64,000 nt of DNA from positions 1,860,001 to 1,924,000 of the forward strand of contig JAOTON010000971.1 of the NCBI GenBank assembly GCA_034440635.1, in the 5' to 3' direction. Origin of the DNA: Lepas anatifera (Eukaryota; Arthropoda; Thecostraca; Lepadidae). Positions 54,558-64,000 of this stretch are shown here, one piece after another; the first letter of the stretch is position 1, and every line of letters starts with the position of its first letter. A program made the position numbers and the translations under genes. Under the pieces are notes generated by a model, which worked only from the letters and a program-made list of their open reading frames with translations, was not told the origin of the DNA and did not search any database.

Positions 54558-56894
54558 CTATAACTTAGTTATAACCTTAAGAATGTTCAGATCCTTGAAG
54601 CACCTTTCCCTTACAACCTTAAAGTGGTTTATATAAGTCAACTTAGAGTCAAAAGTCAGGCCCAGGAACCGTGCATGTGCGACTACCTGGATTCTTTCTC
54701 CATACATAGTTAATGTGGGATCATCACACGGACTGCGTCTGCGGCAAAAATGTATACATTTCGTTTTTGTCGTTGAGAATTGTAGACCATTTTTGGAGCT
54801 CCACCGCTGCAACTTTGTGAGTCCGAGCTGTAGCTGCCTTTCTGCAGCGGCTGTGGACGACGCCGTTACCCACATGCTGAAATCGTCTACGAATAGAGCT
54901 GTGTTGATATTACGTGGTAGGTTATGTGATATGTCGTTGATTGCGATAGCGAACATGGTCACAGAGATCACGCTACCTTGGGCCGTTCCGCTTCCCTGCG
55001 CTCGCTCCTCTGACTGCACGCTACCTATCCTGAATCTAAACCGACGGCTTCGCAAGAAATTTGAGAGAAACCAGCCCATATGACCCCGTATGCCCAATCC
55101 GAACACCTTTTTCAGGATGTCATGCCTCCATACCGAATCATAGGCCTGCTTTACGTCGTAGAAAATAGCTATTGTGTGTTGTTTTTTAGAGAAGCCTTTA
55201 CGGATATCAGCATCGAGAGAAAGAAGATGGTCGACAGTACTTCTGCCTCGGCGAAAACCACACTGGACGTTCGAAAGCAGTTGATTGGTCTCCAAGAACC
55301 ACACGAGCCTAGTATTAACCATTTTTTCAAGCAGCTTACACACACAGGAGGTGAGAGATATCGGGCGAAAGTCATCAGGAGACACTCCTGCCTTTCCTGG
55401 CTTGAGGATTGGTATTATGGTGGCCTCGCGCCACTGGTCTGGGAAGTCATCCTGCGTCCATATATAGTTAAATATGTCAAGCAGTGATACAAGAGAGCAG
55501 TCAGGGGCGTGCCGCAACATCTCGTAGGTAATTGTGTCAGGTCCCGGAGATACGTTTTTTGTATTGTTTAGTGCAGCCCGGAGTTCACGCATTGAAAAAG
55601 GAATGTTGTATGCAGCCGAACTGTCGTTACCAAAATTAATCGGTGTTCTCTCTTCTCGCTCCCGAAAGCGAACAAACTCGAGATCCTGGGACTCCCTGCT
55701 ACATCTTGCCTCGAATGCTGCAGCCATACGGTCAGCCACTGCCTGTGGATTGCTAATTTTGACGCCGTTTTCCTCTAATACTGTGGCAGGTGTTGATCGA
55801 TGCTTTCCTTGTATACTTTGAATACGAGACCAGACCTGTGTATATGGAGTAAAACGGTTGATTGTATTGACATATGCCACCCACCATCTCCTTTTAGAGT
55901 TAACAACTATACGTCGCGCCAATGCTCTCGCGCGCCTAAACGTTATTATGTTAGGCGTCGTTGTGTGTCTTTTAAGTACTCTGTAAGCCCGTTTCCTTTC
56001 TAAAATCGCTTGTCGGCATTCGTGGTTCCACCAGGGGACAGGAGTTCGTTTGGGTTTGCCGGAAGTCATTGGGATAAAACGTTTGGCTGCTGAGAGAATC
56101 ATGTCATTAAAATGCTTTACTGCTGCCGTTGCCGAACCCTCAGCACTTACATCCAAGGGGCCACATGCGCCCCGGAAGCCCTCCCAGTCAGCCCTTCGGA
56201 GGTTCCACCGGGATGGCAGAACCAGCGGTGCAGCCGACCGGGCTGAACGGATGTTTATTGGAAAGTGGTCACTCCCATGGAGGTCTTCAAGGGTGCACCA
56301 GCTGAGCTGGGTAAAGAGTGAAGGTGAGCAGACAGAGAGGTCTATAGCCGAGAGCGATCCAGAAGGCAGGGTAAAGTGAGTGGGACGACCAGTGTTCAGC
56401 AGGCAGAGAGAGTTGAGATGGAGGAAACGTTCCACTGTTCGGCCTCGGGGACACGAGCGGTCCGAGGACACTCCCCATGATGGGTTGTGAGCATTAAAGT
56501 CGCCCAATAGAACAAAAGGGGTTGGCAGTTGGTCAACAAGAGCATTAAGACTATGCAGATCAATGTTGCCACCAGGAGGGAGGTAAATAGAACAAACTGT
56601 GATTTTCACAAATCCTAAATCTACCCGGGCGGCCACTGCCTGCAGAACCGTGTTCAAGCGAACAGGGAAGCACGGGGTGCAGTGGTGAACTGCCACCATA
56701 ACACCACCGTAGGCAATGGTGCTACTGAAAACGTCCTTTCTGAACGTCTGGAACTGTCGCAGGTTAAAAAGGCTTCCAGGCGACAGTTTTGTCTCTTGAA
56801 GGCAAAGCACACTAGGGTTATACTGTGATATAATGTGTTGCAGGTCAGAAAGATTCGCGCGAATACCACGGCAGTTCCACTGAACAATAGTCAT
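54558..56894 (-). pseudogene. LINE-C ORF2, endonuclease - reverse transcriptase part
   Basis: This is a 778-residue open stretch. The endonuclease shows QWNCRG, LQETKLSPG, VLLGDFNAHNPSWG and GSDHFPI. The reverse transcriptase shows PILKPGKAG, PISLTSCVCKLLEKM and FVDD near residue 667. A TAG near 54557 stops it just after VITKL, where LINE-B reads on into the same conserved YGADRKTL stretch. The start Met is placed directly before the conserved QWNCRG opening, as in LINE-B. Confidence 0.9.
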
Positions 56895-56956
56895 TTAAAT
56901 AAAGGGAAACGGGCTTAGTGAGTAAAAGAAAAAGAACTGGCCTACGGTAACTGACC

Positions 56957-58251
56957 CTAGCCCTTCCAAGGGGGGCCGGAACCCCCGTATGGCCCTCTGG
57001 CTAGTCCCACGTTTGAACCACCCAGCCGGTTGCGAACCGGTCCGCGGCCTCGCCCGCTTTCGGTGGAATTACCGCGGGCGCGCGAGGTCTGGGGCTGGCT
57101 GAGAGGACTGCCCGCCGGACGTTTTGTCGGAGACCTACCGCGCGGCACTTCCTCAAAATTTTTTCGCATTGTTGCGACAGTGGACGAGGCAGTGTCGGTA
57201 GGAAGCTGTGCTGGCTGCGTCTCGGTACCCGAAACGGGTGGTGGCTGTGGCGCTGCAGCAGCGTCGCCAACGGGTGGAATGACAGGGGACGGCGGGCGGC
57301 GCCCTCCCGCGGGAGAGGCTTTTCCCCCTCGTCCCACGACTACCCATCCCTCTGAAACCGGCGGGAATCCACCGGGAGGCGCACCAGGTGTTGGTTTAGA
57401 GTCACCGGCACCAGGAGACGGCTGGGTGCTTAGGGGCGGTGACAGACCCCTTTCCCCCATTCCCTGGCAGGGGCCGAATGAGGAGAGACAGAAGCGGGGG
57501 CGATGACCTGCCCCCTCACCCCCCACGGGGGGGCGCGCGGAGGAGGTGCCGCCGTCGGCTCAGGAGCCGGGGCGGCGGGCTGGCGTGAAAACACCAGCCC
57601 CATCCTCCCTGCCAGGCGAACAAAGTCCGCCACGGTTAGGGAGCGGATGACCTCCTCCGCGGTCATCCTTGGGGTATTTGGTCTACCTGTGCGAAACTTT
57701 TCCGCGGGTGGGACGCCTCGTATGCGTCCCGTGCCTCACGAAAACTGATACGTTGTGTGGTCTTTATAGATAGTATTTCTTTTTCTCGGAGAAACTCTGG
57801 GCATGATCGGTCTGTTACCTGGTGGCAACCCCCACAGTTTGCACATTTCAATGCTTCGGCATCACACTCCAGTGGTGCTGTGGTGTAACGATGAACACTT
57901 CCCACATACACCTTTACCTTTGCAGAATCGGGCACTGTGTTCATATTTCTGGCACGTAAAGCATCGCATGGGGCTTGGCACAAAGGGCCTTACCCCGACT
58001 CTTGAATATCCAACAAAGATGTGATTCGGTAACTCTTCTGTGTCAATGAAACCATTTGAAACCCTTTGGGGGCCCCCTAGCGCGTGCCACGTGACCTTGA
58101 ATGCGGTCCGGCACCTCTCCAAAACTGAATTCTGAGACAGTATATGGTCTCTGTTTGTACAGATAGCCCTTTTTCGTACTGAAACGACAATTATTGATAC
58201 CATCTGATGGAGTGAGATGGTCATAGGTGCAAACAGTGCTCTTCTGTACAA
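56957..58251 (-). pseudogene. LINE-C ORF1 with CCHC knuckles, several frameshifts
   Basis: Four overlapping frames read in order on the minus strand. 57862-58251 carries GYSRVGVRPFVPSPMRCFTC and CFTCQKYEHSARFC. 57663-57983 carries CANCGGCHQVTDRSC and a basic helix-like stretch. 57430-57666 follows. 56957-57526 carries a proline-rich region, RGRSPTKRPAGSP and the end GGSGPPWKG. The order matches Gag-like ORF1 of this LINE group. At least three frameshifts are needed, so it is inactive. Confidence 0.8.
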
Positions 58252-58416
58252 ACAGGCACCCTCAGTTTGAAGATACCCTACAGATTAGTGTTAAAGCAAT
58301 GGAACACTTATGATGCTTCCACGGACAAACAAATAGAGCTACGGGTGCCGTTTTCGGGGAGCTTGCCACAAGCCTGCTACTTCACCTGTCTGAACCAGCC
58401 AATCAGGAACGTGTGC

Positions 58417-58432
58417 ACTGCGCATGCGCAGT
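58417..58432. promoter_or_regulatory. NRF-1-like palindrome, copy 1
   Basis: ACTGCGCATGCGCAGT is a perfect palindrome that contains TGCGCATGCGCA, the consensus known for NRF-1 in animals. It lies in the array upstream of LINE-C ORF1. Binding is inferred. Confidence 0.45.
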
Positions 58433-60372
58433 AGACCATAACCTACAATGGGCAATATCTTTGAAACCAGTGGGCCGATTCGGCTGAAAATTGGTATGTA
58501 GGGGATGTGTTATGAACTAAAGTCAGCAAGGTGGAGGTTTTGCACGTGCTCACGTGACAAAGCTATCCTCTATCGGGGGTCCTCGGTTCCGGAGATTTGA
58601 ATTTGTCATTTTCCGCCGAATTGTTCTGTTGGGGTTTAATGAACTGAAATTAGGAGGGTGCAAGTTTTGCACGTGCACGCGTCACAAAACTAGGGTATTC
58701 CGTTCCGGAGAATCGAATAGGTGCTCGAGCAATCACCTTCGGTTCCGCGATGCCCCTAAAGGCGTCGCCCCCACGTAACCGAAGGTGATTGCAAATGCTG
58801 AAAAGCTCTATTCTTTAGAATTGAGATTTTCCATTGAAAATCAACTGAGCTAACTCATCAGGGAGGGTTTTTCTCTACTTGTTGGAGATCGGGGCACCTT
58901 GATACCCTCGCAAACGGCTCGTACGATTTTGATGATTTTTTCTAGAGATAGGGTCCCGATAGTGATCTATTCTTTGGCGTAGGTCACCACCCCAGGAGAA
59001 CTCCGAAGCACGTGCAATCGACACCCCTTTTTCTATGGGTTTTAACATTACGGAAACAAAGATGGTCAATTTGCTGAAAATTGCGTCGTACGATTTTGTT
59101 CCTTTTTTAATATGATAGGGTACCCATGGGGACGTACCCTGTGATGTGGGTCACTACCCCAGGAAAATTGGTTTGCACGTGCAATCTGCACGTGAAATTT
59201 TACGTGTTAAGTGTATGGAGATTTTTCGACAAATTAAACAAATGAAATTTAAAAAAATTGGCCTCATGGAATTTAATGAACCTCCATGGGGTGTTAGTCG
59301 GTACCTTCGGGTATTACGGGGTATAGGTGGTATATCTGGGAAAACTCGAAATTTCGTGCAATTTGACCTTGAAAATGACCTTGCAGCCCAAAAATCTCCA
59401 CTTTACCCCTTAGAGGGGGCCCCGGTGGGGCACCGGTGGCACGTTGGCCCAATAAGTGTATGCATGCATGGACACAATGCCTGGGGCTAGTGGATGGGTG
59501 GTTATTGGGTAATATGAGATTGGCCAGGGGTCCTCCACTGCGCAAAACCTTTAAAATATATGTTTTCCCCTGCAGCTGGATTGGTCACCCATACAGCACC
59601 CAGGCCTTTCAAGATGGGGTAAAACTAACACCTGCAGTGCGACTATGACCACTAACACACTTTACCTGCCCTACACTTGTTTCGATAAAGGTTCCTCATC
59701 AAGGAAATTTTTGGAGGTTTTTAAAATTGTTGGAGATTTTCTAATTTTTTGGGTTCACACGCCCCTGGCTGCTACGGTATGGGAACGTTTTTGACGAAAC
59801 TTGCCTCGTTTGTACCCAGAGGGGTTACGTTTCAAATGAAACCATTTGAAACCCTTTGGGGCCCCTAGCGCGTGCCACGTGACCTTGAGTGTGCACCGGC
59901 ACCCTTCCAAAACTTAATTTTCGGACAGCATACGGTTCCTGTTCGTACAGAAAGCCCCTTTACGTACTGAAACGACAGTGACTGGCACGATCTGATACAA
60001 TGAGATAGTCATAGGTGCAAACAGTGCCCCTTTCTACACACGGGCACCCTCAGTTTGAAGATATTCTATTAATTAGTGTTAAAGCAGTGGGAAACTTATG
60101 ATGTTTGTGTGGCCAAACAAATGAAGCTACGTCCACCGTTTTTGGTAATTGGGTCACATCTAATGGAGGGATAGGATTATAGGTGCAAACAGCCCTCTGC
60201 TATAAAGAGCGGCACCCCCAGTGTGAAGATACCCTATGGATTAGTGTTAAAGCAATGGAACACTTATGATACTTGCAAGGACAAACAAATAGAGTTACGG
60301 CTACCGTTTTCGGGGACATTCCCACAAGCCTGCCACTACACCTCTCTGAATCAGCTAATCAGTGACTGGGGC

Positions 60373-60388
60373 ACTGCGCATGCGCAGT
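60373..60388. promoter_or_regulatory. NRF-1-like palindrome, copy 2
   Basis: Identical 16-bp palindrome at the equivalent place in a later unit of the array. Confidence 0.45.
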
Positions 60389-61845
60389 AGCGCATAACCC
60401 CAATGGGCTATATCTCTCCAACCAGTGGGCCGATTCGGCTGAAATTTGGTATGTAGGGGTTATGTTATGTACTAAAGTCAGCAGGGTGGACGTTTCGCAC
60501 GTGCTCACGTGACAAAGCCAATCTCTATCGAGGATCCCCCGTTCCGGAGATACAAATTTGCCATTTTCTGCCAAATTGCCTTTTGGGGCTTTAATGAACT
60601 GAACACAGGAAGGTGCGAGTTTTGCACGTGCAGACGTCACACAACCATTCACTATCAAGGGTCTTCCATTCCGGAGAAGCGAATAGGTGCTCGAGCAATC
60701 GCTGCCACTGTATGGTAACGTTTTTGACGAAACTTGCCTCGTTTGTACCCAGAGGGGTTACGTTTCAAATGAAAGCATTTGAAACCCTTCGGGTGCCACC
60801 TAGCGTGTGCCACGTGACCTTGAGTGCGGGCCGACACCGCTTCAAAACTGAATTTTTGGAGAGTATACAGTCCATGTTCGTATAGATAACCCCTTTACGT
60901 ACTGAAACGACGATTACTGACACCATCTACTTGAGTGATATGGTCATACGTGCAAAAAGAGCCCTTCTGTACACACGGGCACCCTCAGTTTGAAGCTATT
61001 CTATGAATAAATGTTAAAGCAGTGGAACACTTATCATGCTTGCAGTGCCCAAAAAATGCAGCTAAGGGTACCGTTTTCGGGAATGGGGTAACGTCTCATG
61101 GAGTGATAGTATTATTGGTGCTCACGATGCTCTTCAATAAAAACAGGCACGCCCAGTGTGAAGATACCCTATGCATTAGTGTTAAAGAATAAAGTTGAAT
61201 ATCTGCAAGCAGCGGGCCGATTTGGCTGAAAATTGGTATGTAGGGGTTATGTTATAAACTAAAGTCAGCAGGGTGAAAGTTTTGGACGTGCTGACGTGAC
61301 AAAGCCAGTCTCTATCGAGGGTGCTCCATTCCGGAGGTGCGCATATGATTTTTTGGCCAATTTGGCTGAAAGTTGGCATGTAAGGGTTGTTTTATGAACT
61401 GAACGTGGCAGCGAGGAAATTTTGGACGTTGTGCAGACCTCACAAAACTGGTCGCTATCGAGGGTCCCCCCTTCCCGGAGATGCGATTATGTCATTGAAT
61501 TACTTCGGCCGATTCGGCTAAAACTTGGGATGAAGGGGTGGTTTTACCCCCCTACATCCCAAGGTAGCGACCAGTTTCGTGACCTCACAAAACTGGTCGC
61601 TATCGTGGGTCCCCCTTCCCGGAGATGCGAATATGTTATTGAATTACTTCGGCCGATTCGGCTAAAACTTGGGATGTAGGGGTGGTTTTATGAAATTGAC
61701 ACGCGCCCCGCTGGGGTCCCTGGCATGACGCGCCCCGCTGTATCTCATTTTGGCCTGGCCAAAAATGAAGCTAAGGCTATCGTTTTCGGGACAGTGTCAA
61801 AATCTGGCCACTGCACCTCTGAATAAACCAATCAGGGACCTGTGC

Positions 61846-61861
61846 ACTGCGCATGCGCAGT
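61846..61861. promoter_or_regulatory. NRF-1-like palindrome, copy 3
   Basis: Identical 16-bp palindrome in a third unit. A decayed fourth version (CACTGCGTTTGCGCGGT) follows the second SINE at about 63150. Confidence 0.45.
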
Positions 61862-62882
61862 AGCGCAAAACCACCAATGTGTTATATATCTGCAACCAGT
61901 GGGCTGATTCAGCTGAAAGTTGGCATGTAGGGGGTGTGTTATGAAATGAAATCAGCTACGTTTCAGTGCTGCACGTGCAGAGGTCACCAAATCGGTCTTT
62001 ATCAAGGGTGTTCCGTTTTGGAGATGCCAACATGCTATTTTTCTGGGATTTTGCAGTAGGGGTTTATTATGAACTGAACGTAGCAAGGTGGAAGGTTTGC
62101 ACGTGCAAACCTCACAAAACTGGTCTCTACCGAGGGTCCTCCTTTCCGGAGATGCGAATATGTCATATTATTACTTTGGCCGATTCTGGCAGTGGAAGCA
62201 ACGAGATAGTCGCTGCCTCCGACAAAAAAAAAAAAAACGGTAACCTTGGCTTCATTTGGTTGGCACTCCAAGCATTATAAGTATGTATTAATTTTAGTAA
62301 TTTTTTTAACCTATTCGAGGTGTTAGTAGGTACCTTCGGGTGCTGGTGGGTATGGGTGGTATATCTGGGAAAACTCGAATTTGCGTGCAATTTGACCTTG
62401 AAAATGACCTTGCAGTCCTAAAATCTCGACTTTGGCGCCTTGAAGGGCCCCCGGAGCGGTGCCGTTGGCACTTTGGGCCAATACGTGTGAGCATGCCTGG
62501 ACTCAATGTTTTTGTTGAAACGTTGCCAGTTGGTACTCAGAGGGATTATGTGTCAAATGGTGCCATCCGAAACCCTTTGGGTACCCCCTAGCGCGTGCCA
62601 CGTGACCTTGAGAGTAGACCAACACCCTTCGAAAACTTGATTTTAATACAGTGTATGGTCTCTCATCGAAAAGATAGCCTCTTTGCGTACTTAGACGGTT
62701 ACTCATACCAACTGAGTGAGCGAAAGGGTAAGAGATGCAAACAGCGCCCTTCTGTACACACGGGCGCCTCCAATTTAAATATACTCTATGGAAAATACTT
62801 GCAGTGCCAACCAAAGCAAGCCAAGGCTACCGTTTTCTGGGATAGTGGCACATGTCAGCCACTGCACCTCTCTGAATCAGCA

Positions 62883-62895
62883 AATCAGTGACCTG
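62883..62895. repeat. Target duplication of SINE copy 2, left
   Basis: AATCAGTGACCTG precedes the SINE tail and recurs with one change (AATCAGTAACCTG) at 63133-63145. Confidence 0.88.
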
Positions 62896-63132
62896 TAATA
62901 ATTTTTGGGGCTTATCGACGCACCAACTGCCATGGTCATGTGGCGTCGCCAACTTTTTCTCTGTTGGAAGGTCAGACGTCAGCGTCGAAGGCGAGACGTA
63001 TCTCACCAGCGCTCCAGAAAAAAACGTTTCTCGGGAGCCAGCTTGCTCCTTGTTCAGGGAAGCCGTCGGGCCTTGAACCCGGGTCGGTTGAATGGAAGCC
63101 AGCTACCCTGAGCACTCCACTACCGCGCCCCC
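62896..63132 (-). mobile_element. tRNA-derived SINE, copy 2
   Basis: Minus-strand copy of the SINE at 51951-52138. B box GGTTCAAGGCC lies at 63069-63079 on the minus strand. The A box is weaker (TAGTGGAGTGC). It has about 55 internal bases that copy 1 lacks and ends with the same GGTGCGTCGATAAGCCCC tail. It is flanked by 13-bp duplications with one mismatch and interrupts an array unit. Confidence 0.92.
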
Positions 63133-63145
63133 AATCAGTAACCTG
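63133..63145. repeat. Target duplication of SINE copy 2, right
   Basis: AATCAGTAACCTG, matching 62883-62895 with one difference. Confidence 0.88.
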
Positions 63146-63388
63146 CACACTGCGTTTGCGCGGTATTGACAGTTTTGCAATCAATATTTTTCAAATAACA
63201 AGAAACCACCATACATTTTTTTCTTCTCTTCAATAGACTCTATTGCTTGAGAGTCTATTGCTTCTCTGCAATAGACTCTCAAGGATCCAGACCAGGCCCG
63301 TCTTCCCTTTTGGAACCCCCTCTCAGGGGGCCCAAAGTCAACTCAGGGAACTTAAGGCCATACATCTCCTTGATAGCAGTCTCCGCGG
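63146..63388. other. Short unassigned stretch with local duplication
   Basis: It resumes the array unit and then carries a small direct repeat of CAATAGACTCT and TTGAGAGTCTATTGC near 63231-63283. No gene is recognised. Confidence 0.5.
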
Positions 63389-64000
63389 CACGCCTTTGCT
63401 AACCTCACCCCTTCCTGTCAGTCTGAACACGCCTCTGTACAATACATCACTTTCCCAACACTCTAAGCATGCCTCTGTGCAATACATCCCTTTGCCAGCA
63501 CTCTGAGCACGTATCTGTACAATATGTCCCCCCATAGGAGTTTGAGCACGCCTCTGTACAATGCATCCTCTGGTCAGCACTCTGAAGACGCCTCTGTACA
63601 ATATATCCCCTTGCCAACAGTGCCCTTTGCACGCCTTTGCTACCTTCATCCCCTTCCTGGCAATCTAAGCACGCCCCTGCACAGTATATTCCCTTCCCAC
63701 CACTCTGAGCACGCCTCTGTACAAAACATCCCCTCCTAGCAGTTTGAGCACGCCTCTGTACAATACATCCTCTCCGTAAATATCTGAGCACGCCTCTGTA
63801 CAATACATCCCATTCCCACCACTCTGAGCACGCCTCTGTACAATACATCCCTTCCATAGTAGTCTAAGCATGCCTCTGTGCAATACATCCCTTTGGGCAC
63901 GCTTTCGCTAACTTCTCCTCACTTCCTCGCAGTCTCGGCACGCCTCAGTACAATACATCCCCTTTCCAGCACTGAGCACGCCTCTTTACAATACATCCCC
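63389..64000. repeat. 40-bp minisatellite with higher-order pattern
   Basis: The core GAGCACGCCTCTGTACAATACATCCC recurs in variant forms at about 63427, 63466, 63505, 63545, 63586, 63668, 63709, 63748, 63787, 63827, 63867, 63937 and 63976, roughly every 40 bp. A variant unit with GCACGCCTTTGCTAACCTCA appears at 63389, 63629 and 63898, about every six to seven units. The array continues past the window end. Confidence 0.93.

Larger units (their letters stand above)
53584..58260 (-). mobile_element. LINE-C: non-LTR retrotransposon with RNase H, 3' truncated, damaged
   Basis: Minus-strand relative of LINE-B. ORF2 starts at 56894 with MTIVQWNCRGIRANLSDLQ and runs to RNase H, where it is cut at 53583 by arm 2R. 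ORF1 lies at 56957-58251 in broken frames. The most 5' ORF1 segment, from 58041, belongs to a sequence repeated in the array to the right. Confidence 0.88.
58041..62895. repeat. Complex tandem array sharing the LINE-C 5' segment
   Basis: A block that begins GAAACCATTTGAAACCCTTT, passes GCGCGTGCCACGTGACCTTGA and ends near GGGCACCCTCAGTTTGAAGA occurs at about 58041, 59835, 60768 and 62550, always in the same orientation. The first copy overlaps the LINE-C ORF1 N-terminal coding part. Between these blocks a shorter subrepeat with GGCCGATTCGGCTGAAA, GCACGTGC and TTCCGGAGATGCGAA recurs about eight times. Spacing is irregular (about 930 to 1800 bp). Confidence 0.8.

Noticed and set aside
58041..62895. 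CRISPR-like array because of regularly repeated blocks
   Set aside because: Units are hundreds of bases long, irregularly spaced and part of a eukaryotic LINE-related array.
63389..64000. CRISPR-like array because of 26-bp cores with short variable spacers
   Set aside because: The spacers are variants of one another (for example CTTCCCACCACTCT and CTTGCCAGCACTCT), so it is a minisatellite.

Overview
The window looks like a piece of an invertebrate animal genome, plausibly an arthropod. It is made almost entirely of transposable elements and satellite DNA. The support is three LINEs that carry endonuclease, reverse transcriptase and RNase H, a Gypsy LTR retrotransposon, a tRNA-derived SINE, a hAT element with an 8-bp target duplication, a family of short TTAA-bounded elements, and several layered tandem repeats. 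There is no prokaryotic gene arrangement and I found no convincing host gene. The species assignment is inference only.

Layout. (1) 1-26122 is a giant inverted repeat. The left arm (1 to about 10250) matches the reverse complement of the right arm (about 18660-26122) at roughly 95% in the stretches I compared. The inner ends of both arms are a GGCGCC-rich satellite whose 104-105 bp unit is built from five pieces of 16-22 bp. The 8.4-kb centre holds LINE-A (minus strand, uninterrupted 1214-residue ORF2) and Penelope-like scraps. The left arm carries 2.6 kb that the right arm lacks. (2) 26123-38116 is filled with a repeat family rich in AGGTCA/TGACCT half-sites and bounded by TTAA. At least seven copies are present, including one nested in another. 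The same stretch holds a 2.07-kb hAT element (28799-30866) and a 456-bp TTAA MITE. (3) 36840-41110 holds an imperfect tandem array, a 158-bp duplication and GC-rich sequence with no recognisable gene. (4) 41110-58260 is a nest. LINE-B (minus) and LINE-C (minus) are related and both damaged. Between them is a Gypsy element (plus, 5' LTR to integrase, no 3' LTR seen), bracketed by two almost identical 1.44-kb inverted arms (44567-46010 and 52139-53583). A SINE lies exactly between the Gypsy 3' end and the right arm. (5) 58041-63245 is a tandem array built partly from the 5' part of LINE-C, with a second SINE inserted. (6) 63389-64000 is a 40-bp minisatellite with a higher-order pattern.

The coding regions that can be supported all belong to mobile elements. 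LINE ORF1 proteins carry CCHC knuckles and ORF2 proteins carry EN-RT-RNase H. Gypsy encodes Gag, protease, RT-RNase H and integrase. The hAT element keeps only a transposase C-terminal remnant. The most unusual parts are the giant fold-back-like inverted repeat with phased satellite arms, and the TTAA/AGGTCA family, which concentrates nuclear-receptor-type half-sites.
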